DNA from: an uncultured Arsenicibacter sp.
GTDB lineage: Bacteria > Bacteroidota > Bacteroidia > Cytophagales > Spirosomataceae
NCBI RefSeq assembly: GCF_945952095.1
Contig: NZ_CAMFHL010000047.1
Span: forward strand, 1 to 41,040
DNA: 41,040 nucleotides
Direction: 5' to 3'
Shown here: one piece after another, positions 31,401-38,106 of the stretch
How positions within the stretch are numbered: position 1 is the stretch's first letter
Layout: the number at the start of each line of letters is the position of its first letter
Program-made: the position numbers and the translations under genes
Notes under the pieces: generated by a model
What the model was told of the DNA's origin: nothing
The model's input: the letters and a program-made list of their open reading frames with translations, nothing else
Database searches by the model: none

Positions 31401-32732
31401 GCCAATGGTCTGCCGGAGCATATCGGCCGGTACGGCAGCCAGTTCGTCCTGCGGCACAAGGTCAAGCTCCCGGAAGAAATCGGTCAGGTTATCCAGCTCG
31501 CCGGCCATGTGTTCGAACAGGATATAGGCTTTTTTCTCGTTGAGTTCCTGGTGGATCTTTATTTTTTCGCCCAGGAGCTGCTGGTAAAAGCGCGTAAAGC
31601 TCGTCTCGCTTTTGGTACGGGTAAAGAGGTTATTGACCATCGACAGGTAGCCGTAACCCGTTGTTCCCTGGATGGGCCAGTACGAAGGCAGTTTTTCGTC
31701 GGGTTCCAGAATTTTTTCAACAACGATATAGGTCTCGTCACCCGCCAGCTCGCGGAGGTTTTCGAGGTACAGCGTCGGGTCAGACAGTCCGTCGATATGG
31801 TCGACGCGCAGGCCCTGGAAAACGCCTTCGTCTACCAGTTGTTTAATCAGCGTGTGGGTTGCGTCGAAAACCGGTTTATGCTGGATATTAAGGCAAATCA
31901 GGCCGTTGACGGTAAAAAAACGCCGGTAGTTAATCTGGTAATCCGTTTCCTGGTGGTAGCAGAGCCGGTACAGCTGCTCATCGGCAATGGCTTTAATCAG
32001 CTCCGGCTGGTCGTTGATGTGGTGCAGACAGGCTTCGATGTACACCCGCGTGGCGCCGTCGTTGTGTAATGCCATGAGCTGTAGTTTGATTTCGTCGAAG
32101 CCCGCGCGCCAGGCATCCGGATCTTTTACCTGCTGAAGCTGATGGATTTGTTCAAGCAGGAGCCGGATCGCATCACTGGCCTGTTCCGGACAGGCGTGCA
32201 GGATGGTTGCATAGGACCGGAGTTGCAGCGGGTAGGCCGATTCGTGATAAACCAGTTCAAAGCGGTCGTTCTGCCAGGCAATGTTTAGTTCGCCGTTTTC
32301 TACCACCTCATGCAGGGGCGAGCCCAGAAACGGGACCATGAGCCGGCCGTGATAGACCGGGCTGTTCCAGGTCAGGTCAAAAAACGAAGCATAGGCCGAT
32401 AATTGTCCTTTTTCGAGCACATCCATCAGCCACGGATTTGTCGTGGCAAAGGCCATGTGATTCGGGACAATATCCTGAATCCAGCCCATATTCAGTTCCT
32501 TTAACTGCCCGCTGATCGTCCTGAGTTGCACCAGTGTACCGATTTCGGGGTTAATGCATTGCGGGTTAACAACATCGTAGCCGTGGGTGCTGCCGGGCGT
32601 CGCTTCGAAAACAGGTGACGCATATACCGTTTTAACTCCTAACCGGTGCAGGTAGGGGATGATTTGTTCAAAGTCGGTGAACGTAAAGTCTTTATGGAAT
32701 TGAATCCGGTACGTTGAGATTGGATTATACAT
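28482..32732 (-). CDS. treY-malQ: Fusion: malto-oligosyltrehalose synthase (TreY) and 4-alpha-glucanotransferase (MalQ)
   Basis: 1416 residues with two complete enzymes. Residues 1 to about 915 are TreY (GH13): STYRIQFHKDFTF at the start, nucleophile Asp311 in GLRVDHIDG, acid Glu339 in VVEKILEPDE, and Asp582 in STHDTKRGEDVRSR. TreY turns the reducing end of a malto-oligosaccharide into a trehalosyl group. Residues about 918-1416 are a GH77 amylomaltase: GVLMHITSLPSAFGIGDFG, HSPYSSTSS, nucleophile Asp1213 in LLRLDHFRAF, acid/base Glu1260 in FVAEDLG, and Asp1314 in GTHDNNTTRGW. It is cytoplasmic, with no signal peptide. Its start overlaps the treZ stop by 8 nt, so the two are translationally coupled. 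MalQ could lengthen or recycle maltodextrins for TreY. The motifs are directly visible; channelling is inference. Confidence 0.93.
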   Translation of the reverse strand: MYNPISTYRIQFHKDFTFTDFEQIIPYLHRLGVKTVYASPVFEATPGSTHGYDVVNPQCINPEIGTLVQLRTISGQLKELNMGWIQDIVPNHMAFATTNPWLMDVLEKGQLSAYASFFDLTWNSPVYHGRLMVPFLGSPLHEVVENGELNIAWQNDRFELVYHESAYPLQLRSYATILHACPEQASDAIRLLLEQIHQLQQVKDPDAWRAGFDEIKLQLMALHNDGATRVYIEACLHHINDQPELIKAIADEQLYRLCYHQETDYQINYRRFFTVNGLICLNIQHKPVFDATHTLIKQLVDEGVFQGLRVDHIDGLSDPTLYLENLRELAGDETYIVVEKILEPDEKLPSYWPIQGTTGYGYLSMVNNLFTRTKSETSFTRFYQQLLGEKIKIHQELNEKKAYILFEHMAGELDNLTDFFRELDLVPQDELAAVPADMLRQTIGRFLIQCPVYRYYGNRFPLGKPETTAVADLFARIRRHTPELEPGIALLEKAMLQQPLLNDADYNSRAVSFYQRCMQFTGPLMAKGMEDTLMYTYNRFIGHDEVGDSPTFFGLTVPEFHRLMADRQANWPLALNATSTHDTKRGEDVRSRLNVLTDLTDEWIRTVTEWQSLNEDLKTAWQSPDDPELTHAPDANDEYFIYQTLIGAHPMPEQDASDFAGRLEEYLEKALREAKRHSSWNEPNEAYEQAAKDFATGLLDKNRPFRQQFDRFRSKVADFGMAISLAQVLLKFTCPGTPDVYQGCEGWDLSLVDPDNRRPVDYELRNSDLSGLDTGGLSDGCDHLWACRYDARIKQWLIRQLLQERQTHPDLFAHGQYMPLTVTGTYKDQVIAFARRHKHTWVVVAVPLGLALLCEEQQTTLDALDWKDTRILLPDEAPAYWVSQLHQATGNTQEGIAVEALFDSLPLALLHLPYVPKDRKAGVLMHITSLPSAFGIGDFGPEAYRFADALNRSHQAYWQILPLNPVEAGQGHSPYSSTSSMAGSPLLISPELLAAEGLLDPDDLKAYAQPVSDRVDFTEAGTRKAHLFEKAYRAFLSGHSGHRQRQFDAFCEQEASWLQDYALYATLTEHFGGKPWSLWPDEYKLRDVEALKAFAGKKADAIRKVKWLQFVFMQQWQQLRTYCHHRGIQFFGDLPFYVSYDSVDVWANREFFSIDENGAMTGVAGVPPDYFNADGQLWGMPVFRWDVLKNHRYGWWVERIRKNMELYDLLRLDHFRAFADYWEVPAHSNTAKNGQWKQGPGADFFLVMQQELGDLPFVAEDLGDINEGVYQLRDAFGMPGMRVVQFAFGADMADSVNIPHHYIPNAIAYTGTHDNNTTRGWFRKDATPSHLRRLNSYLGHEASEASVHLVLGRMVYASVARTAILPLQDILGLDETARMNTPASASGNWGWRLQPEQFSPEAEQLLRDLARTYSRW

Positions 32733-34572
32733 GGTTCTGATAAATCAATAGTGATTGGGGTTGTAAAGCCACTTCTGCCGGAGCAGTGAGTGTATCGGGT
32801 GCCGCCGCCGGTCCCATCCAGTCGGGTGCGGCGGAATCGAATAGTTTTTGCCAGAGTGCCGCTGGTCCGGGCAGGCTGATGGTCTGGGTCTCCATCGAAA
32901 AATTCATCAGGCAGCGCACATGCTGACCGCTGTGCCAGCGATGCAGCTGTATGGTGTTAGCCGTTTCGTTTACCTCAATGTGCAGCTGCCAGCGGTTGGT
33001 GGAGCGCAGGGCGGGCTGTTCTTTCCGGAGCCGGATCAGGTGCTGGTAATAACGGAACATGGTGCGGTGCGGCTCTTCAGCCAGCAGCTTCCATTGCAGT
33101 TTCGACTGATTGAACGTTTCTTCTGCAATCGGGTCCGGAAAGCTGTCGTCGCTGTGGAAATCGGCAAATTCCCGTTTGCGGCCTTCGCGTACCTTTTCGG
33201 CCAGTTCCTGATCCGTATGGCTGACGAAATAGAGAAAGGGATTCGGTTCGGCCCACTCTTCGCCCATAAACAGGAGCGGCAAAAACGGGCTTACCAGCAC
33301 AGATCCCGCCAGGAGTTTGGCCATTTCGAAGCCAAACAGCTGCGCCGACCGCTCGCCCAGCATCTGGTTGCCGACCTGATCGTGGTTTTGCGAAAAAACA
33401 ATAAACTGGTGTCCAGGATTTTTTTCGGCTCTCCGGCCAAACGTCTTGCCACGGTGAGACGAGTACTGGCCTTCATACACATAGGCATCCTGATAGGACT
33501 TTGCCAGATGGGTAAGGCCTTCAAAATCGCCGTAATAGCCTTTGCGTTCGCCACCGGCCGTGACCCGCAGTGAGTGATGGAACTCATCAATCCACTGGGC
33601 GTCCATGCCATAGCCGTTGACCGCCGGCTGATCGATCAGGAGCGGATCGTTCAGGTCCGATTCAACGATCAGGTAGTGGCGGCGGCCGGTCTGCTGCATG
33701 AGCTGGTCAACATGCTCACGGATGTCGCGCAGAATGTGTACCGGACTCAGGTCCTTAATGGCGTGTACCGCATCGAGGCGAAGCGCATCGATGTGAAAAT
33801 CGCGGAACCACATGAGCACATTTTCGATCACATACCGCCGTACACCATCCGAGCCGGCATCGTCGAAGTTAATCGCATCGCCCCAGGGCGTGCAGTGCTT
33901 ATTGGTAAAATAGGGGCCGAAATCGTTAAAGTAATTGCCTTCGGGGCCGATGTGATTGTAGACCACGTCGAGCACCACGGCCAGCCCTTTGCGGTGGCAG
34001 GCGTCAACCAGCTGCTGCAGCGCACGGGCACCGCCGTATTCATGCTGCACGGCAAAAGGCAATACACCGTCGTATCCCCAGTTGCGGGCGCCCGGAAACT
34101 GGGCAACCGGCATAATTTCAATCGCCGTAATGCCGAGGGCTTTCAGGTGGTCGAGCCGCTGTTCGATACCGGCAAATGTGCCTTCCGGCGAAAAGGTGCC
34201 GGTATGCAGTTCATAAAAAATATACTCGTGAAGATCAAGGTTGTTCCAGGACTGATCGGTCCAGCCGAAATCGCTGAGGTTGACCGCCATCGACGGACCA
34301 TGAGGGCCGTCGGGCTGCGCAAGTGACGCCGGATCAGGCCGCCGCAGCCGGTCGTTCAGGATAAACTGATACAGATCACCGGGCTGCAGCACATCGGTGG
34401 TGCCGGTCCAGTAGCCATATTCGTTTTTCGAAAGCTCAACAGGTGTGTCCTTGTCGCAGACAGCGACCGAAACTGTATCGACCGATGGAGCCCATAAACA
34501 AATATGCGTCAGGTGATTAGTCAGGAAAGAAATGCCTGATGTACGCTTCTGTATATCTATACCGTTTGTCAT
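32725..34572 (-). CDS. treZ: Malto-oligosyltrehalose trehalohydrolase (TreZ)
   Basis: 615 residues from the ATG at 34572. A frame from 34713 adds 47 residues that run through the terminator region and lack family features; an ATG at 34590 is also possible. It has an N-terminal beta-sandwich (about 15-100), then a GH13 barrel: ELHTGTFSPEGTF, DVVYNHIGPEGNYF, nucleophile Asp267 in LRLDAVHAI, acid Glu304 in LIVESDLNDP, and Asp398 in SQNHDQVGN. It hydrolyses the maltosyltrehalose-type end made by TreY, releasing trehalose in the cytoplasm. It lies upstream of treY-malQ, with the stop (TAA) and next start (ATG) sharing 8 nt. No debranching enzyme (treX) or treS is in the window. The product serves as a compatible solute or carbon store. 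Confidence 0.92.
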   Translation of the reverse strand: MTNGIDIQKRTSGISFLTNHLTHICLWAPSVDTVSVAVCDKDTPVELSKNEYGYWTGTTDVLQPGDLYQFILNDRLRRPDPASLAQPDGPHGPSMAVNLSDFGWTDQSWNNLDLHEYIFYELHTGTFSPEGTFAGIEQRLDHLKALGITAIEIMPVAQFPGARNWGYDGVLPFAVQHEYGGARALQQLVDACHRKGLAVVLDVVYNHIGPEGNYFNDFGPYFTNKHCTPWGDAINFDDAGSDGVRRYVIENVLMWFRDFHIDALRLDAVHAIKDLSPVHILRDIREHVDQLMQQTGRRHYLIVESDLNDPLLIDQPAVNGYGMDAQWIDEFHHSLRVTAGGERKGYYGDFEGLTHLAKSYQDAYVYEGQYSSHRGKTFGRRAEKNPGHQFIVFSQNHDQVGNQMLGERSAQLFGFEMAKLLAGSVLVSPFLPLLFMGEEWAEPNPFLYFVSHTDQELAEKVREGRKREFADFHSDDSFPDPIAEETFNQSKLQWKLLAEEPHRTMFRYYQHLIRLRKEQPALRSTNRWQLHIEVNETANTIQLHRWHSGQHVRCLMNFSMETQTISLPGPAALWQKLFDSAAPDWMGPAAAPDTLTAPAEVALQPQSLLIYQNHV

Positions 34573-34711
34573 AACGTTGCTTAATGCCATCGTTAAACAA
34601 ACCCGTACGACCGGTCCTGGTTTATTATTTTTATTTTGGAAGTGAGCGAACGGCGCCGGTGAAGCCCTTGATTCATAGGAAAGTACATGCTCTTTCCTGG
34701 TAAATTTATAC

Positions 34712-34737
34712 AAAAAAAGCCCGGCAAAGCCAGGCTT
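34712..34737 (-). terminator. Rho-independent terminator upstream of treZ
   Basis: On the minus strand AAGCCTGGC-ttt-GCCGGGCTT (34737-34717), a 9-bp stem with one G-U pair, is followed by TTTTT (34716-34712). It is the third hairpin after the sugar-kinase stop and the only one with a U-run. Confidence 0.7.
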
Positions 34738-34792
34738 CGTACTACGTTACGGCAGGTGGATCAGGAGATAGTACCGGTTAGTTTGGATAGAT

Positions 34793-34821
34793 GCCCGCAG
34801 GCTATATGTAAGCCTGCGGGC
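34793..34821. terminator. 11-bp perfect hairpin in the kinase-treZ gap
   Basis: GCCCGCAGGCT (34793-34803) pairs with AGCCTGCGGGC (34811-34821) around a 7-nt loop. No U-run follows on the minus strand. It is the middle of three hairpins in the 327-bp gap 34573-34899; I see no gene and no clear promoter in that gap. Confidence 0.45.
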
Positions 34822-34858
34822 GGTCTATCGGTTCATCATAGGTTTGGTAAATACAAAG

Positions 34859-34893
34859 GGAGCGGTGTTCGTCTGTTGGCTAAGCACCGCTCC
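34859..34893 (-). terminator. Hairpin directly after the sugar-kinase stop
   Basis: GGAGCGGTG (34859-34867) pairs with CACCGCTCC (34885-34893), extendable by two pairs inwards including a G-U. It begins 6 bp past the stop codon. On the minus strand it is followed by the T-rich CTTTGTATTT. Confidence 0.5.
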
Positions 34894-34899
34894 GGTGGG

Positions 34900-35799
34900 T
34901 TAATTGAGTATTGGGCTAAGTTTTTTATAGACTGCTGCGAGGGCTTCGGGAGTAACCATTGGTGTGGCTCCCCGTTGCGTGGCCACGTAGGCCCCGACCG
35001 CACAGGCATGGTGCAGGATCCGGTCGGGCGCTTCGCCGGCCAGATACATGCTCAGGAAAGCGGCCAGAAACGAATCGCCGCTGCCGATGGTGTCTTCAAC
35101 CGATACCTGAAAGCCGGGGTGCTCCGTAAAACCATCGGGTGTCAGTAAGATGGCACCCCGTTCGCCGCGGGTAACACAGATGGTTTTTACGTTAAAAATC
35201 CGGCTTAAAAACTCCATACTCTGGCGCTCATTCAGCGTGTCACGGTTATACCATCGGGTAATAAGGGCCAGCTCATGGTGATTCATCTTTACGATATCGG
35301 CCTCACTGAATAGGTCGTCAATCTCCGGTTGTGAATAAAAAGGGGCGCGGAGATTGACGTCAAACACCTTTAGCGCTGCCTGTGAAAGTAAGGTCTTTAA
35401 GGTATCGCGGCTGGTCTGGCTGCGACAAACCAGACTGCCATAGACCAGAATGGATGACTTGTAAAAATCGGTTAATGTATCGTCGTACTGAATAAAGTCC
35501 CAGGCAACCGGCTGCACCAGTGTATACACCACCTCGTTGCGGTCGGTGACGTTGGCAAGGGCAACACCGGTCGGGTGGGTGCTGGTCACCTGCACGTAGG
35601 CCGTCGGGAGGTTTTTTTCGCGCAGAAACGCCAATAATTCCATCCCTAACTCATCTGAGCCGACGCGGCTGATGAGGTGCGCATCCATCCCGGAATTGCG
35701 TAAGTGAACGGCAACGTTCATAGGGGCACCACCGGCCTGCTTACCGGTTGGCAGCACATCCCAGAGTACTTCTCCGAAGCAGATAATGGATTGTGACAT
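34900..35799 (-). CDS. PfkB-family sugar kinase, probably fructokinase
   Basis: 299 residues, the usual fructokinase length, cytoplasmic. The N-terminal signature is GGAPMNVAVHLRNSG (23-37), preceded by CFGEVLWDVLPTG, a typical ScrK-type start. The C-terminal PfkB signature is DTIGSGDSFLAAFL (236-249), with catalytic Asp242 and the anion-hole Gly. It phosphorylates a sugar with ATP; fructose to fructose 6-phosphate is the best guess from the overall pattern. Ser240 replaces the more common Ala in the GAGD motif. It lies 11 bp downstream of the sugar-porter gene and is surely co-transcribed with it, giving uptake followed by trapping. A strong hairpin follows its stop. Substrate identity is inferred. 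Confidence 0.88.
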   Translation of the reverse strand: MSQSIICFGEVLWDVLPTGKQAGGAPMNVAVHLRNSGMDAHLISRVGSDELGMELLAFLREKNLPTAYVQVTSTHPTGVALANVTDRNEVVYTLVQPVAWDFIQYDDTLTDFYKSSILVYGSLVCRSQTSRDTLKTLLSQAALKVFDVNLRAPFYSQPEIDDLFSEADIVKMNHHELALITRWYNRDTLNERQSMEFLSRIFNVKTICVTRGERGAILLTPDGFTEHPGFQVSVEDTIGSGDSFLAAFLSMYLAGEAPDRILHHACAVGAYVATQRGATPMVTPEALAAVYKKLSPILN

Positions 35800-35810
35800 G
35801 GGTACAGGAA

Positions 35811-37148
35811 TTAATGGACGACAAACGTTTTTTCAATCTGCTCTAAGCTGGTCCCCTTCGTTTCAGGCATGACGCGCCAGCAGAAAATGAGCTGTAGCAC
35901 CATCATGACGCAGAAGAACAGAAACGTCGCAAACCCACCTGCCTGCTCGGCGAAATACGGGAACAGGAAGGTGATGAGTGCGGCCATAAACCAGTGCGTA
36001 AAGCTCCCCAGTGCCTGCCCGCTGGCGCGTACCTCGTTCGGGAAAATCTCGGAAATGAATACCCAGATGACCGCGCCCTGCGAAAAGGCAAAAAAGGCAA
36101 TGTAGATAAAGAGTAAGATTGGAACGGACAACCCACTGAAGGATTCAAGATAAAAGGCCCGCGATACAAGTCCGAGGGTGATAATCAGCCCAAAGGAGCC
36201 GATAATCATCAGGGTACGGCGGCCGTAGCGGTCGATCAGGTTGAGGGAGATCAGGGTAAAGGTCAGGTTGATCACTCCGATACCGACCGAAGACAACAGG
36301 GCTGAGCTTTTGCCGAGACCGGTCATTTCAAAAATACGCGGTGCGTAATAAATAATGGCGTTGATGCCCGATACCTGATTAAAAACTGCAAACAGCACGG
36401 CCAGCATAATCGGGGTCTTGTAGCGGGCCGAAAACAGGCGGGGTGTTTGCTGCGGGGTGCCGTCGGCCGGATGGGCGCTGAGTTGCAGGGTTAGCAGAAT
36501 CTGGCCGAACGACTCCGGGTCGATCATCTGGAGCACTTCACGGGCTTCGTCGACCAGCCCTTTTTTCAGCAGCAGCCAGCGCGGGCTTTCCGGAATATTC
36601 TGAACGGCAATCAGGAACAGCAGCGACGGCAGGGCCTGAACGCCCAGCATCCAGCGCCAGGCATTATCGCCGATGTCCTGTAGCAGAAAGTTCGACAGAT
36701 ACGCAATCAGGATACCCAGTACCACATTGAACTGGAACATGGCCACCAGCCGGCCGCGTGATTTGGCCGGTGAAATTTCGGTAATGTACATCGGAGCGGC
36801 CACCGATGAGGCGCCCACGCCCAGTCCGCCCAGAAAGCGGAAGATCAGAAACAGGTGCCAGTTGCTGACCAGGGCTGACCCCAGCGACGATACCAGATAC
36901 AGAATCGCGATCCAGAACAATGTTTTCTTCCGGCCCAGCTGCTCGGCCGGAATACCGCCCAGCATCGAACCGATGACAGTACCGATCAGGGCGATAGAGA
37001 CAGTCAGGCCGTGTTCCAGTGTCGTCAGGTCCCACAACGCCTGCAATGATTGCTCCGCGCCTGAGATAACGGCTGTGTCAAAACCAAACAGAAATCCGCC
37101 TAACGCTGCGGTCACTGACCAAAAGAAAATACGCTGTGTTCTTGCCAT
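35811..37148 (-). CDS. Sugar-porter family MFS transporter
   Basis: 445 residues with about twelve membrane segments. Signature motifs of the sugar porter family (TC 2.A.1.1) are present: GFLFGFDTAVISGAE in helix 1, RFLGGLGVGASSVAAPMYITEISPAKSRGRL, PESPRWLLLKKG before the central loop, NQVSGINAIIYYAPRIFE in helix 7, DRYGRRTLM, and PETKGTSLEQIE at the C-terminus. It is an inner-membrane monosaccharide:proton symporter or facilitator. It is followed after 11 bp by the PfkB kinase gene. The substrate is probably the same hexose, with fructose the leading candidate given the kinase and the sugar-binding hybrid kinase upstream. A TAnnTTTG element lies 32 bp before the ATG. Confidence 0.92.
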   Translation of the reverse strand: MARTQRIFFWSVTAALGGFLFGFDTAVISGAEQSLQALWDLTTLEHGLTVSIALIGTVIGSMLGGIPAEQLGRKKTLFWIAILYLVSSLGSALVSNWHLFLIFRFLGGLGVGASSVAAPMYITEISPAKSRGRLVAMFQFNVVLGILIAYLSNFLLQDIGDNAWRWMLGVQALPSLLFLIAVQNIPESPRWLLLKKGLVDEAREVLQMIDPESFGQILLTLQLSAHPADGTPQQTPRLFSARYKTPIMLAVLFAVFNQVSGINAIIYYAPRIFEMTGLGKSSALLSSVGIGVINLTFTLISLNLIDRYGRRTLMIIGSFGLIITLGLVSRAFYLESFSGLSVPILLFIYIAFFAFSQGAVIWVFISEIFPNEVRASGQALGSFTHWFMAALITFLFPYFAEQAGGFATFLFFCVMMVLQLIFCWRVMPETKGTSLEQIEKTFVVH

Positions 37149-37179
37149 AACGGTGTCTTCGGAAACGCATTGAATAGGT

Positions 37180-37187
37180 CAAAGCTA
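37180..37187 (-). promoter_or_regulatory. -7 element of the MFS/sugar-kinase operon
   Basis: Minus-strand TAGCTTTG fits TAnnTTTG exactly, 32 bp upstream of the ATG at 37148. At the -33 position, 18 nt further up, the triplet is GTG instead of TTG. That is consistent with a weak promoter needing an activator such as the AraC-type hybrid protein encoded upstream. Confidence 0.4.
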
Positions 37188-37347
37188 CGAAAGACGCCGA
37201 ATGGGCACTTTTGATTTCCGCCCGGAATGCTTTAGATTAGATCAAAATGATAATTTTCTGTACTACAGTTAGTTGTGGTGATTTATTAGAGGCGCACCTT
37301 TGGCGTTGTTGCATGGTATTTTGGCAATGATTCAACGGTATATGCCA

Positions 37348-38094
37348 TTACCGGCCCCGTTCGATGAACCGCACGACCATGTTCCGCACTTCTTCCTTCA
37401 GTTCCGGACTGCCGATGTCGCTCAGGTCGCCGTGTTTGACGCGGGTCATGCGGATAATTTTAATGCCGGTCTTCTTTTGTTCGGCGGGCGTTGGTAATAC
37501 GCCTTTATCCGCTTCGAACTCATCGGCGCGGATGGTCAGGATGGCCGGTTTGCTCAGGCGGGGAACCGGCATCCGGCGATGGTCAAGCGTAATGGCTTTG
37601 GCCACCTGGTCCGGGTGTTGCTGTACATACAGCATGCTAATGTCGCCGCCCATCGAATGCCCGATCAGGATCAGATTTTTGGTGTCAATGCGGCCGTATG
37701 CGCGGTGGAGTTCGGCAATAACGGCCTGTACGTTCTGCACACCGCTTTCCCAGGCCGGCATCCGCAGTTTGTACAGATCGCCTTCTGTCGCGATCGGCGG
37801 ATCACTGGCGAGGTCATGCTGAATACCAACGACGAAGTAACCCATACCGGCCAGTTTTTCGGCCAGAAACGAATAGACATTGCTGCCGCACTGATAGCAG
37901 GCATTGATAATGACCAGCTGCTTTTTCCGGGCGGGCAAGGCTGATGCGTTGTAGAGGGTCACCGGAATATCCCGTTTGCGGCCCACATCGGTAATGGTCA
38001 GGGCTTGGGTCTGAACGGTAACGGGTGGTTTTTGCCGGACACAACCGGTCATTAACCCGGCCAGGGCGAGGGTAAGCCAGAAGAAACGATTCAT
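37348..38094 (-). CDS. Alpha/beta-hydrolase lipoprotein
   Basis: 248 residues. A lipoprotein signal ends in LAGLMTGC, with the lipid-attached Cys at 18, so it is membrane-anchored outside the cytoplasm. The hydrolase fold shows the nucleophile elbow GHSMGG (Ser147), a probable acid at Asp191 (TIRADEFEAD) and the His221 in VKHGDLSD. It is related to dienelactone-hydrolase or chlorophyllase-like small hydrolases. The substrate could be an acylated sugar or another ester (inference from context only). It is encoded 12 bp downstream of the sugar-sensing hybrid kinase and is likely in the same transcript. The ATG at 38094 gives a canonical signal peptide. Confidence 0.88.
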   Translation of the reverse strand: MNRFFWLTLALAGLMTGCVRQKPPVTVQTQALTITDVGRKRDIPVTLYNASALPARKKQLVIINACYQCGSNVYSFLAEKLAGMGYFVVGIQHDLASDPPIATEGDLYKLRMPAWESGVQNVQAVIAELHRAYGRIDTKNLILIGHSMGGDISMLYVQQHPDQVAKAITLDHRRMPVPRLSKPAILTIRADEFEADKGVLPTPAEQKKTGIKIIRMTRVKHGDLSDIGSPELKEEVRNMVVRFIERGR

Positions 38095-38106
38095 CAGTAC
38101 GTTGTT

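Noticed and set aside
31242..32069. 275-codon plus-strand ORF over treY-malQ
   Set aside because: It is a shadow of TreY, whose catalytic residues are in the minus frame. Long antisense frames are expected at this base composition.
34573..34713. 47-residue N-terminal extension of TreZ
   Set aside because: Its start lies in the T-tract of a terminator and the extra residues have no counterpart in the TreZ family.
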